A stretch of DNA of 64,000 bases from Mesaphorura yosii. Taxonomy: Eukaryota > Arthropoda > Collembola > Poduromorpha > Tullbergiidae. Both the position numbers and the translations under genes were made by a program. The notes under the pieces are model-generated. The model searched no databases, had not been told where the DNA came from, and saw nothing but the letters and a program-made list of their open reading frames with translations. Below, in pieces: positions 54,501 to 64,000 of the stretch (within the stretch, counting starts at the first letter, position 1; the number at the start of each line of letters is the position of its first letter). Location of the stretch: positions 1 through 64,000 of the forward strand of contig WIXG01000313.1 in assembly GCA_009869945.1 (NCBI GenBank). Direction: 5' to 3'.

Positions 54501-56978
54501 TAAAAAACGTAGTATCCTCACCTTTTTAGTGCGCAGGGCAGCAATGCGGGTTTTGGCGTCCTCCCCGACGAGAAGCCCGACCTGGTCGAGGCTCAGCCAC
54601 TGCGAGGGCGCAGGGACCTGCCCCGAAGCGTCGAGGGCGACCTGAACCCCGTAGTGGCGCAATGTGATAAGAAAATCCTTCGCCTCAGTCTGCAAACGCG
54701 TGAATATCGCTGCCACCTCCTCGTAGGCGACCGCTGCGTTGAGATTCTGCTCCAGGACCGCCTGCAGTCGGGGAATGTACGGGGGCACTTCTTCAGTTTT
54801 TAAGGGGATTCGTTCGCTCTCTCCACGGAACCAGATTACAAGTGCGGAGACGGTGCGCTGCAGGCCTGACGCCGTGAGCAGGTAAGGCTCCAGCGAGGGC
54901 AACACGAGCCCCTCTGGCAAATCAGCGAGCATGCGGGCGAGGGCGAGCCGTGTGGCGGCTACTTTGGCTGGGTCGGGGCTTCCGCTGGAGATGAACGTCT
55001 TCTCGGCGCAGGGTGGAGAGAGAAGGCAGGTTGGGCCGTGCGGGAGGGGCAGGCGAGGGTTGACCATTGCCAGCCACAGCCAGAAGGGGAGTAGCTCCTT
55101 GACGATGTTCTCCAAGTCGGTAGCGGCAGCGGTAGTCCTTGATGAATCGCTGCGGAGGAGGTGCCTCCAAACTTGGTGAATGAGTGCGTGCAGGTCTTCC
55201 GTCTCAAGCAGAGCCCGCTCGTAGAGATGTCGAAGGGCGAGGGGAAGTTGAAGCGGCGATGCCGATGCGCTCAGCAGCGATTGCAGGGCACACCGCCGAA
55301 CTGAGCTCGATTTGTGATGCAGGAACGGAAGCAAGAGCTCCAAGAGTTGTGACGGGTCGTTGTCTCCATTCTGAATCTGAGCCGACTCGGTGGCGTCGGA
55401 GGGGCTGCTGTTCTCTGACTTAATTAAGGGCGCCGCCGGAGTGGTTCGTCTCCGCCTGCGTTCTTCGAGCAATGCGGCGAGGAGTTCCATGACATTGCAC
55501 GAGGCTGAGCTGAGGTCGTCGAGTGTCTGCAGGGCTCGATGGAGGACTGTAATAAGTTCTCGGAGGCGTGGCTCGTCGATGTGCTGAACGAGGGCGGGCA
55601 CGACGGGCAGGAGAGCGGCGGCCGCTGCAGCGGAGACATCATCGTTGTGGTCGGAGGCGAGCGCCTGCTGCACAGCGTCGAAGGAGGCGTGGAGGATGGA
55701 AGGAGCCTGAAATGACGATTGACGAGTAGAAATAATAGCTTTGGGTAATTGCCAATAATTGGCAATTGGGCCACTGCCATTTGCCAGCTTGCTTACCCCT
55801 CTGAGTGTGAGAAGATACTTCAGCCCGATAAGGGCGCCGTGCCTCGTCTCCCAAGCCTTCGCCTCCAGCAGCTGCACCAGGGCTCGACAGAGTTCTGCCA
55901 CTTGCGGATTTTCCAAATGTGGCAGCAGTGCCCCAAGGGCCTGCCCTGCAGTTTCTCGAACAGGCGCCACGAGTTGATCACTCACGAAGTCTGAGAAGCG
56001 GTCCAACGCCAGAATCCGGACCAAATGAGTAAGGAGAATCGATCCCGAGGCCTCCCCATCCACTGGGCCTCTGGCGATGATGACTTCCCGCAACCCGGTC
56101 GCTCCGCCGTGACGAGTCTCCCAATCGACAGCGCACAAGTCCTCCAGCAATGCCGCTGTAAACTCTCTCACGTTGGCCACCTGTCTGTCGATCAGTTTGG
56201 GTCGCTTTTCTGGCGCAGAGGCGGTTGGACCGGCGGGAGGAGCAGCTCGTTGTTTAGCTCGGCGTTTTGCTGTGTTGAGTTGTCGGCTGGACAGCTGCTG
56301 CAAAGCGGGTTCGTTTTCCTTACAAGCTGTAACGGTCGCTGAGGCTAGGGCGCCTCCGTTTTGTGAATGCGACTCCGCCAATCCCATGTCGTCCTCAAAT
56401 ACGTCGTCAGCTCCGATGAGGGCCCCCACCTCTCCATAAATCTGCTTCTTAAGGAGCTCACGCTGCTTCTTCTCGTCGACATCTGTAACTCGATCGAAGC
56501 AGGCGCCCTCCGCGGCCATTAACAAGGTGCCTGCAGCCGGATCGAGCAATTGGGGCAATATTGAGGCCAGTGACGGCTCGGGCGAGTGGGGTGAGGGCGC
56601 CTTCCTTTCATTATCGAACTGGTCATGACCTGAGTCTGCTGGATAATTTTCACTTCCTTTGCCTTCAGTTTCTTTAGGTGCATGCTCGAGCAGGGCGCGA
56701 GTGGCTGCACCCGCAGCGATGCGTGTTTCCCAGCTGGAGGCTCGGAGGAGTTTGCCGACACGAGTGAGGAGTTGCGGGAGCTGGTCGGGGTAGGAGCGGG
56801 CGACGGAACCAAGTTGCTGAGCGGCAGTGCGGCGAGTAGCCTGGCTGGAGCCAGTCTCCAGCAGAATGAACAGGCGGTCCAATCTGTGCAAGTAAATTAA
56901 ATAGATTTAAATTTAATCTGCTGCTTGCATTTAATTGTCCCTGGTTTAATTGCTACACTGCACTAACCTGCTGGCCAT
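51508..56978 (-). CDS. BTAF1: BTAF1/Mot1 TBP-removing SNF2 ATPase
   Basis: Five exons (56978-56968, 56883-55797, 55706-54522, 54444-52337, 52249-51508) give 1710 residues; usual homologues are about 1850-1920. BTAF1 (Drosophila Hel89B, yeast Mot1) dissociates TBP from promoters. The tiny first exon encodes MASR and splices to LDRLFILLETG, the family's conserved start. HEAT repeats follow (for example SWETRIAAG, CAVDWETRHGGATGLREV, AWETRHGALIGLKYLLTLRG). The ATPase domain has DDMGLGKTLMCICLL (Walker A), the Mot1-type DEGHVIKNGRTK box, LTGTPIQN, and in the last exon QVGGLGLNLTGAD, DWNPMRDLQAMDRAHRIGQ. An in-frame 91-bp-scale intron at 55707-55796 could be read through by a simple frame scan. 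Essential housekeeping gene. Confidence 0.95.
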
Positions 56979-57773
56979 CTCGGTGATGACGTCGTTGCCT
57001 GTATTGCCTCAATTGTCCAATTTCAATTCCAATTGTTGCTGTCAGCAGGTCAGGACCACGGCCACGGCGTCGTGACAAGTGGCTCTGACTCGTCTTTTTC
57101 TTCTTTTCGGGAGCTCCTTTCTCCATCGCGCTCATATTTATACTGACTCAAAGTCCGCTGCTCAACACGCCTTTTACAGTGCTGCGCCGGCGGAGGCGCC
57201 GGGTCTCTTCTTCTCTCTACACAAAACCGAGGCAAGATCGGCTGCGAATGCCTCCGCAGTGCTGCGGAGTGGCCGGCCGACCAAAAGCCGAGCCACCACG
57301 GCCACACTGCACTGCAGAGCAATGCACACGTCTCAATCTCGTGCGATCGTAGTGCACTGCAGTGGAAAAGCAGGAGCACTCAGGAGGCATGCTCCTGCAG
57401 CAGAGATGATGATGATCTTGCCCTCTGCTTCATTGCACTGCTCTGAACTTGAACAGACTGCCACTCTTTGTCTTTATGCTTTGCGTCTGCTGTTATTCAT
57501 AAAAGTAATTTGCATTTTCTCGGCTCTCGGCCGCCGGTTTGGTCTCAGCCGAGACTCGACCCCAATCAATCAAGTAATCTGGCCGAGGTGCTAATTAAGT
57601 AAGCGACAAACTCGCGAGACGCTCGTGCCTTGCCTAATAATTGACTAATTGCAGCTTTGATTCGAGGATTGACAGTTAGTTTAAGTTTACAAGTTGTCAT
57701 TTGTGTTAAGCAATTGCTCGCAGAGGAGCGGAGGACAGGTCAAGCAAGACACCAAGAAATTCACATCACAAGA
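56979..57773. other. Upstream region of BTAF1 and small-protein gene
   Basis: Divergent spacer. GC-rich stretch with repeated CACTGCACTGCAG-type words near 57.30-57.45 kb. Open frames here lack domains or splice support. Confidence 0.5.
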
Positions 57774-58267
57774 ATGAACTGGAGACTTGGTCGTACCATT
57801 TTATCGTTGGTTAGCTGGCTCATCTGGACAACTTGCACCGGCGTTGTCAAGTTCACCACTGTGACCGCCCAGTCGGAAACCAGGTCGTGGACCTGGCCTT
57901 CTTGGCTAGAATTCAGCAGGAAACTCGGTGAGTCAAAATTCAAGCTTTATGAACATAAGCGAACAAGGCCTTAAACTAGCAATTTGCAATTTCTGATGCA
58001 GTGAACGGAAACTTTGAATTCGAGTTGGGTGAGGGGAATTGGTACACGACACGCCTTGGGCTTATCCAGCACGTCACTCCAACACCGACTCTCACATCAA
58101 CCGTGGCCAACGCGTTGGGAGTTGCCGGGCTCGGGTTTCTGCTCACGAAGGAGTTGGCTGTCGCCCTGAACACGCCGGTGCTGATCCCGTTTATGCTCGT
58201 CGTCCATCTCAGCATGTCCATCCTGGCACTGCTGTTGCCGAATGTCGGCTCTCTGTTGGGTATTTAA
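57774..58267 (+). CDS. Small secreted or membrane protein, unknown family
   Basis: Two exons (57774-57927, 58002-58267; phase 1) give 139 residues. The N-terminal segment LGRTILSLVSWLIWTTCTGVV is a probable signal peptide. The C-terminal part is strongly hydrophobic (VLIPFMLVVHLSMSILALLL, preceded by LGVAGLGFLLTKELAV), so the product may be a two-helix membrane protein or a hydrophobic secreted one. No family is recognised. It converges on the ionotropic receptor gene, about 100 bp away. Confidence 0.6.
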
Positions 58268-58370
58268 CTATTCGAGGTATAATCATCAAGAACTCTGTAC
58301 GGCGTACTTTTTACAATCAATAAGTTCGTATTACATTTAACTTATAACAGGCATAATTAACCAGAAATTA

Positions 58371-60272
58371 CTAAATTTTGCGTAGCCAGTTGCGAATGCG
58401 ACCTCGAATCCATGCTATCTTCCAAGCGGCGCGCGCCCATGCCCGTGCACGGTTTCCCGCACCTTTGATTTCCCGACACGCTTGCTTCGTCGGCTCTTTG
58501 CCGTGATGACACGCGCATTCAGCCAGAAAAACGGCGAAGGTGACCAGAAGGAAGCATCCGCAGATTGGAAAGATGCGCATGATTTCAAAATCCATGGAGA
58601 TCGGTGTTGGGCCACTCCTCGTAGCCGTGGCGATGGCTGTCTTATTCGTCAGCTTTGCTGGTGACACTTGCATCATATGTTCAACGCGTATCCAAAACGC
58701 TCGTAATCCACTCTCCAGTAGCAGCTGAGCGTGAGATGCCAGTTCGTCGCCGAGGAACCCACTGAACAGCATCCAAAGGCGACGATTATCTTCGAATGGT
58801 TCCGGCACGTAGTGACACATGGCGGATGGGTTGAGGAGCTCGGCATCTTTTCTGACTAGAGCCCGGTGAGGCCCGCCAACGTGAACTGCAAAGCGCTGCG
58901 TGGGTTCAAAGGTTGTATTTTGGTACTCCTCGAAGCTGCGGCAAACATGAAATCCGTCGTACAGCAGTTGCTTTGTTTCGTTATTGAATTTGGACGTCAG
59001 CATCATCGACACTTCCCTGCGTGCGGCGTCTTCGGAGAGCGTCGTTTTTATCTTATAGCCAGCTTGCATCAACTCCTTGACGGTTGGATAAATCATTGGC
59101 TGGTCAGGCACGAGCGCAATGCTCGTCATGTGATTCTCGTAGTAGGCCATAATTACGCATCCGCCCAGCATAATAGCGAAATGGAGCCCAGATCGTATGG
59201 AACCCTCCCCCTTGATCAGACTGAAAGAGTTGAAGAGGTCAGAATCGAACTTCAGCTCGTTGTTGATCATCTGCACGTTTGATAGAAGAATTGCAAGGAC
59301 ACAGGTGGCAAGTACGAGGCCCCAGTACGTCGACCCGAACGTGTTCAGCCAATTGTAATCGTTCCGGATCCGTTTCTTTTCATAGTCACAGTACAGAATG
59401 AATAATCCTTGATCCTCTGTCAATAAATACCGCTCCGCTCGATGGTTACGAACCAGGAATTTGGACCAGTTTACCTCCCCAACAATGAACGTGAGCTCTC
59501 TGCGAGGAATCGACCTAACGGCGCGAACAGAACCGTTCATCCGTTGAACAAGAAATTGGGGGACCCACACCGAAGCGCTGAGGCTCGTCAAGCAGGCAAG
59601 TTTCTCCTTTTCGAAAAGGTGACCTTCCGTGGAGCATTCGCTCTTCAACTGAGAGGGGACGCCGTATGGGTGGACAACAGTGACTGACTCTCCACCGAAC
59701 CCTCTGTTGCCATCATGCTTGTCAAAATTCTGCCCTCTCACGCCACCTATTTGAAGAGAGTCATGAACTCCTATGACGTAATGCTGAAGGTTATACGTCA
59801 GATAGTTGGCAGGACGAGTGAATGTGAATGCTTCTACCGTTGGCGTTGGCAGCAAAAGCACCCAAACAACGAAAGCCGAGTGGGGGTCTCTGACGGAGGG
59901 CCGAGCTCCGTAATTCCAAACTCCCACGCCCTTGAACGGTGAATCGGAGTCTATGATCAGGTGGACATTGCAGAATCTCGACTCCCAGTCGTACAGGCGA
60001 ACGTGGTGAAGGTTCTCGTCATCCGCTACGGGTTTTAGAATTGGCTCGCTGATGTTGCGCACTGTCCACGGCTGGCCGTACTGATTAGAATTCAGGATAC
60101 GCTCCGACAGATCGGTTCCGTACGAAGAAACCATGTGGAATGTACAATGAGTTTTGCTCTGGAGGTTGAGATCGACGGCTACGTATGGATGAAATAAAAA
60201 AGAAAGTGTACTGCTTATCAGCGACAGATGCAAGACGAAGACGTGGATCGATGCTACCGTAAACGAAGCCAT
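58371..60272 (-). CDS. Divergent ionotropic receptor (IR), single exon
   Basis: Intronless, 633 residues from MASFTVASIHVFVLHLS (signal peptide). IRs are chemosensory relatives of ionotropic glutamate receptors found in protostomes. The ectodomain lacks clear glutamate-binding Arg/Thr/Asp residues, as in divergent IRs. The channel part is visible: first helix STYWGLVLATCVLAILLS, a pore/second-helix region GLHFAIMLGGCVIMAYYENH, the post-helix motif PTVKELMQAGYKI typical of IRs, a second lobe with several Cys, and the last helix FPICGCFLLVTFAVFLAE. The tail is rich in Arg/Lys. A broken copy of its ectodomain lies at 39.9-40.5 kb. Intron absence is usual for divergent IRs. Confidence 0.85.
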   Translation of the reverse strand: MASFTVASIHVFVLHLSLISSTLSFLFHPYVAVDLNLQSKTHCTFHMVSSYGTDLSERILNSNQYGQPWTVRNISEPILKPVADDENLHHVRLYDWESRFCNVHLIIDSDSPFKGVGVWNYGARPSVRDPHSAFVVWVLLLPTPTVEAFTFTRPANYLTYNLQHYVIGVHDSLQIGGVRGQNFDKHDGNRGFGGESVTVVHPYGVPSQLKSECSTEGHLFEKEKLACLTSLSASVWVPQFLVQRMNGSVRAVRSIPRRELTFIVGEVNWSKFLVRNHRAERYLLTEDQGLFILYCDYEKKRIRNDYNWLNTFGSTYWGLVLATCVLAILLSNVQMINNELKFDSDLFNSFSLIKGEGSIRSGLHFAIMLGGCVIMAYYENHMTSIALVPDQPMIYPTVKELMQAGYKIKTTLSEDAARREVSMMLTSKFNNETKQLLYDGFHVCRSFEEYQNTTFEPTQRFAVHVGGPHRALVRKDAELLNPSAMCHYVPEPFEDNRRLWMLFSGFLGDELASHAQLLLESGLRAFWIRVEHMMQVSPAKLTNKTAIATATRSGPTPISMDFEIMRIFPICGCFLLVTFAVFLAECACHHGKEPTKQACREIKGAGNRARAWARAAWKIAWIRGRIRNWLRKI

Positions 60273-60680
60273 GCCTGGTGTGATGGGTAAAATGGCTATT
60301 TGTGAACGCTTAAATAATAATTAGGAGTCCGAGGTTCCCAGTAAGAATTCGGACGTAGCTTCAATTATTAAATGGTGGAAGCGATAAACTTTCGTGGCAA
60401 CCCTGAGAATATTTAATGAAGCGCCTTCCACTTCCAATAAGTACCCAAGCGGGAAATGGAGCTGGAACTCCATCAATTCGACTGCAGTTCTTGGGAATCA
60501 TACGCACTCCTGTTTCGACGAGTTTGACGGGTACGAATATCCACACGATGCGAAACAAATATTTATTTACCGTAATCAGAGTATTGATAACACAATAAGT
60601 TCACATGAAATGCCGGACTGATGCAATGATGAACTCAGTAGTAAATGATACTGAGTGCGCAGTTGACGAGTGAATGTAAA
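60273..60680. other. Intergenic, no gene seen
   Basis: Between the IR start and the left end of the Tc1/mariner element. No coding signal. Confidence 0.5.
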
Positions 60681-60710
60681 TACAGGTATGCTACCTTTAT
60701 TTGAACGACT
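60681..60710 (+). repeat. Left terminal inverted repeat of the Tc1/mariner element
   Basis: 30 bp, identical in reverse complement to 61688-61717. Contains the Tc1/mariner-type CAGGTATG start and a CTTTATTTGAAC core. Confidence 0.9.
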
Positions 60711-60906
60711 TATAAGAGACCTACAAACCACAAACGTGTACGTTTGTAATGTTTTCTGTTTTCTATGTGTGCACCGTCTGCTGAGACGCCTGCTCGATCC
60801 CGGCGCTTCCAACTTACAAATACTTTACTAGCTAAATCTGGAGGCATGTACATCCACTCGCGCTGAAGGATTTTCAGCCCATCGTCTTAATATGTGAAGA
60901 TGGTTT

Positions 60907-61574
60907 CTATTCGTTCAAAAAACCAAACCCGAAGGAATCCATCGAACTGATGTCCGGTGCTTTGATGGGTATTTCGCTTATATCGATGATCTTCGGTCTA
61001 CCTTGAGCCTCCACCTCCGCTGCGTATTGCCGTGTTAACTTTGACGTGTGTGATGTAGCAGCATCATGCTGAATGTAAACTTTCAATGTCTCGTCGCCGT
61101 ATAATTTTCGTATCTCTACGTCGATGTATAGTTTCCAAACACGGTCAATATACTCCTTCGAATTAATTTTGACCATTGGAAGCACTTGAATGAGTGAAAG
61201 TGAAAGCGTCTTCCTGAAATTGCTCCAACCACCATCATATGTTGACCGGAACTTTCCACGGCGTGGGTAATCTATTCTTCGGGTACCTTACTTCCTTTTC
61301 TCACGTAGCAAATTGAGCGGCCCTCATTAAAACTTTGTACACGGAACAATGGTTCATATAATGTGACGAAAAAGTTCGACTTTTTAATCTTCGGGAAACA
61401 TAGGCCAATTGCGTTGGCTTTCCGTTTTCCAACGTTATTTAATATGCGATAAACCGTACTATAACTGATTGAATGGCCGAGTCTTTTTAATGCTGCAATA
61501 GCCCGAATGTTGTGCCCTTCAACGGAAAGTTGTCGAAAGAGGCTGTCAACCTCTGGTGCGAACTTTTTGGGCAT
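60907..61574 (-). pseudogene. Broken Tc1/mariner transposase
   Basis: The N-terminal frame (61574-61272) is MPKKFAPEVDSLF and a helix-turn-helix with RAIAALKRLGHSISYSTVYR. A second frame (61185-60907) holds the catalytic C-terminal part: VKINSKEYIDRVW, then IQHDAATSHTS (second catalytic Asp region) and APDISSMDSFGFGFL (third acid region). Between them, remnants of the VMVWGAIS block occur in shifted frames and the first catalytic Asp segment is missing. The copy is inactive. Confidence 0.85.
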
Positions 61575-61687
61575 CTTCTACCCAATTTTCTTACTTTTTT
61601 GCACACGTAATAACTATGAGTTACCAACATTCGCTGAAGACTTCAAAGAATTTGGTTAACGCGTTCGCGAGAAATCGCGAACTTAAG

Positions 61688-61717
61688 AGTCGTTCAAATA
61701 AAGGTAGCATACCTGTA
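61688..61717 (-). repeat. Right terminal inverted repeat of the Tc1/mariner element
   Basis: 30 bp, the exact reverse complement of the left repeat, ending in the TA target dinucleotide. Confidence 0.9.
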
Positions 61718-62562
61718 CCTTTGCAAGTGAAACAGAGAGACGGTCTTAATTTCCTTTAACTTTATTGAGACCAATTCACTATAAATGTGAACTTAAAAAC
61801 TAAGACGTTTCTTTAATGGACTCTACGACTTGTACAATTGATGTGCACAGAACGACGGTTGGGAAAGAACTTAAATTTTCATGAACGAGACTTTAAGCTT
61901 ATAATATGAAAAGAGAAAGAACACATTACTACGCGAAAACGTTTTTAGACAAAGAAAGATAAAGAAATGACTCTCGACGCACGAATAGAACGCGCTCACA
62001 TATCACTTGGACAAATGCAAAGCCATTTCTTGAAAAGAATAACTTATGAACTATCCAAACTCACTCCATACTCCATACAGAAATTCCAAAACGCAGAAAA
62101 CAAAACTCTCAACTTCCACGTTATGGAATTACAAGACGTGAAACCCAAATATGCGTTATGAAGTTCCTAAACACGAGAAACACAGAACTAGCTTAAACAA
62201 CTCCTTTAATTACTTTAAAAGACGAGGCGCCTTCAAACACTCGCATAAGAATCTCATATCGTTTAGAACTACGTTGAAACTCAAATGAAGTGCGGCTACA
62301 TTTAATTCACTTAGAAATTCTTGCCCCCTTGAAAGGGGCAGGACGCAGAACTCTTGAGGAGTTCATGCATATTCACAAAGTCACAGTGCATTACGGACAG
62401 AGAATTAAGAAAGGGGAATGTACAGGCCAGCAGAATTGTGTTATTCACGTGACGTCCCAAAAGTTGAGGACCCCTTCCTTGCTGAGAAAGATCGCCGAAC
62501 TGGCGTAGATTTTAATTAGTCGGAGCGCGGCCACATTCCTCCGAGTCCTTCCGGCGCCCATG
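61718..62562. other. Intergenic, no gene seen
   Basis: AT-rich, no domain-bearing frame. Nothing recognised. Confidence 0.5.
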
Positions 62563-62912
62563 TCAAGGGCGGTGTGGAGAAGGTACGCGTGCCTCCAGGA
62601 ACTCACGAGACCCCTCGCTGAATGAATTGATCATGCCGCAGACGTGCAGCACGAAGGATCCAAATGATCCGAGAAAGAGAGTCAGGAGCAAGACGAAGAT
62701 CCTCACTGCCAACGCACCCTCCCAACCGAAAACAAAGTGGAGGAGAGCGAGCCCTCGGTAAGAGGCGTAGAACTCAAAGTACAACCGGAACCACACAGCC
62801 CGGTTCCACCGAAAATGCCTCGTACTGTCGGCGAAGAGGAACGGCGGCGCGCCACTCAGCTTGTTCAGAAACCACGACTTTTCAAAGATGGCGAGCACCT
62901 CCTTGTCGAACA
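62563..62912 (-). pseudogene. Chemoreceptor N-terminal fragment
   Basis: From MFDKEVLAIFEKSWFLN the frame has the layout of the 3-11 kb receptors: a short polar start, FRWNRAVWFRLYFEFY, then helices LALLHFVFGWEGALAVRIFVLLLTLFL and FVLHVCGMINSF. It ends at a stop after about 115 residues. No continuing exon was found downstream on the minus strand before the transposon, so it is a truncated gene or an isolated first exon. The resemblance is in layout, not in strong identity. Confidence 0.4.
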
Positions 62913-63357
62913 TTGCCGGAGGGTAGAATTTCTCGAGAGGTTGAAATTCAGGTCGCAATTAGTTGAAGAGCTAAACCGTTTTAAGGTTCTAGCTGCTTTT
63001 TGAAGCTGAGACTCGTACATCAGAGGAAACCGGAGCTAAAGAATGAGCTTAAGATTTCAAAAGTCGGAGGGTCCGGTCAGAAGTTGTAAGTTAAAAATGG
63101 TAAGCATTCGGCTTGAGAAAACAAATTAAATAAGTCGGAATGAGTTTTGAATGACTAAGAAGGGAAAAACTCCGAACGGTCATTTCTAATGCTTTCTTAT
63201 TCGTATGTATTGATTGATCCGAATTACATTAAATGTTTGCACTTTACTCACTACAATTAATTTAGTTCTACTCATTTTAAATAGGCTATCTCTCTACTGG
63301 AAACGTTGACGAAGCTGAAGCTGAAGCTGTGGAGGTGTCCCATGAGGCAGCTCACGC
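62913..63357. other. Intergenic, no gene seen
   Basis: Spacer between the NIDO-domain gene and the chemoreceptor fragment. Contains an AGCTGAAGCTGAAGCTG-type short tandem near 63.31-63.33 kb. No gene supported. Confidence 0.45.
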
Positions 63358-64000
63358 TCAGGGGCAGCTCGTACTGGTCCCAAACAGTACGTTCGCAAAG
63401 GTTTCCAGGACCTGCGCGAGGGGGGCGCCGCCCGAGCTGGGGCACGTTTGACCGTACGACTTCCCGACGCTAAAGATCCATTTCCCCGAAGGACTCACAT
63501 TCGGCTCGGACTGGTTCTCAATGTCTACGATGGCTGAAGTGCAGGAGCCTAGCAATGCATAGAAAACTTGCTCATCGCCCTGATCGAACCCGGCCTTTGC
63601 AATGGAGCCACCGAGCCCAGTCACGCAGTCGCCGCCCGACACCCCGCCCGTCGTCCACGTGATGTTGTTGTAGAGGAACTCGACGAAGGAAAAGTGGCCG
63701 TCCGAAGTGAGAACAAGCTCGAAGGTGTTTCAGGGGCCGGACGGAGGGCTCGGATTCCCGTCGCAGTTGTAGAAGGGGACATTCACCCAGGTGACGATGA
63801 AGACAGTCGAGGGGATGAAGGTTTGTTAAACTTTGAGAGTACGTCGACTGTGATGCACGCCTTGATCGGAATCGAACTGAGGAGACCGGTCTCTTCACGG
63901 AAATAAATATTTCCCGCAGCACGCGTGTCGATGTCCGACCAAAAGGGCGCGATCATCGGGTTGTTGGTGGCTCCACACGAGGGGCTGTACTGAGCCAAGC
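63358..64000 (-). pseudogene. NIDO-domain extracellular protein, partial and damaged
   Basis: The gene enters from the right edge of the window. It encodes a NIDO (nidogen-like) domain: IAPFWSDIDTRAAGNIYFRE, FIVTWVNVPFYNCDG, NTFELVLTSDGHFSFVEF, NNITWTTGGVSGGD, AKAGFDQGDEQVFYALLG. NIDO domains occur in secreted or membrane adhesion proteins. Two defects are seen: a frameshift near 63825 between the SDIDT half and the VTWVNV half, and an in-frame TGA at about 63734-63736 directly before NTFELV. The last frame ends at TSTSCP. Either a pseudogene or assembly error; a one-residue substitution at the stop and one base at the shift separate it from an open frame. Confidence 0.7.

Larger units (their letters stand above)
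60681..61717. mobile_element. Tc1/mariner-type transposon with intact inverted repeats
   Basis: A 1,037-bp element bounded by perfect 30-bp inverted repeats: left 60681-60710, right 61688-61717. Each begins TACAGGTATGCTACC, where the outer TA is the target dinucleotide. TA at both outer edges fits TA-target insertion. It encloses a broken transposase on the minus strand. The repeats are identical while the gene is ruined, so the copy may have moved as a non-autonomous element. Confidence 0.9.

Noticed and set aside
57079-57594. 171-codon plus-strand open frame upstream of BTAF1
   Set aside because: Lies over a GC-rich repeat-bearing spacer, no domain, and antisense frames are equally open.
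1-64000. tRNA, rRNA, CRISPR arrays and bacterial operon features
   Set aside because: No cloverleaf with a consensus B box, no rRNA-like block and no regular spaced repeats were found; the window is eukaryotic.

Overview
The window reads as nuclear DNA of an arthropod. It carries a tandem array of 7tm_7 gustatory-type receptors, a divergent ionotropic receptor, a chitin synthase, a hemocyanin-superfamily protein and a Tret1-type sugar transporter. Most introns are 50-100 bp with GT-AG borders. A springtail (Collembola) or another non-insect pancrustacean fits best; this is inference from family content, not a species call. Exon models were built by eye from splice sites, reading phase and family conservation.

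Layout. 1-2.4 kb: an ENPP ectonucleotidase. 2.7-3.1 kb: the 3' end of an unidentified membrane protein. 3.3-11.3 kb: five intact gustatory-type receptor genes and one collapsed copy, all on the minus strand. 11.3-25 kb: gene-poor DNA holding one small secreted-protein gene and a wrecked transposase. 25.1-27.4 kb: a secreted hemocyanin-like protein whose copper-B site is gone. 28.1-33.3 kb: a complete eight-exon chitin synthase. 33.5-35.4 kb: a CD36-family receptor. 35.8-39.1 kb: an unusual block of small genes: two SET-domain genes related to KMT5A (one intact with a signal peptide, one broken), a tiny gene whose predicted secreted product is ARTKQTAK (histone H3 tail residues 1-7 plus Lys), and a secreted protein of unknown family. 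39.9-40.5 kb: a broken ionotropic-receptor copy. 41.3-43.2 kb: a receptor tyrosine kinase whose ectodomain is a C-type lysozyme fold with the catalytic Glu replaced. 44.2-46.3 kb: a divergent STAT. 47.0-47.4 kb: a six-cysteine secreted peptide with a clean TATA/initiator promoter. 48-49 kb: a decayed chemoreceptor. 49.2-50.9 kb: a sugar transporter. 51.5-57.0 kb: BTAF1/Mot1. 57.8-58.3 kb: a small secreted or membrane protein. 58.4-60.3 kb: an intact ionotropic receptor. 60.7-61.7 kb: a TA-flanked Tc1/mariner element with 30-bp inverted repeats and a dead transposase. 62.6-64 kb: a chemoreceptor fragment and a damaged NIDO-domain gene that runs off the window.

Two things stand out as possibly new. 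First, the lysozyme-receptor tyrosine kinase keeps all eight lysozyme cysteines at canonical spacing while losing the catalytic Glu. That suggests a glycan or peptidoglycan sensor wired to a kinase, with a STAT gene just upstream on the same strand. Second, a secreted KMT5A-like SET protein lies next to a gene predicted to secrete an H3-tail octapeptide. That suggests an extracellular or inter-organism histone-mimic and methyltransferase pair. Both are inferences from the sequence and both can be tested.
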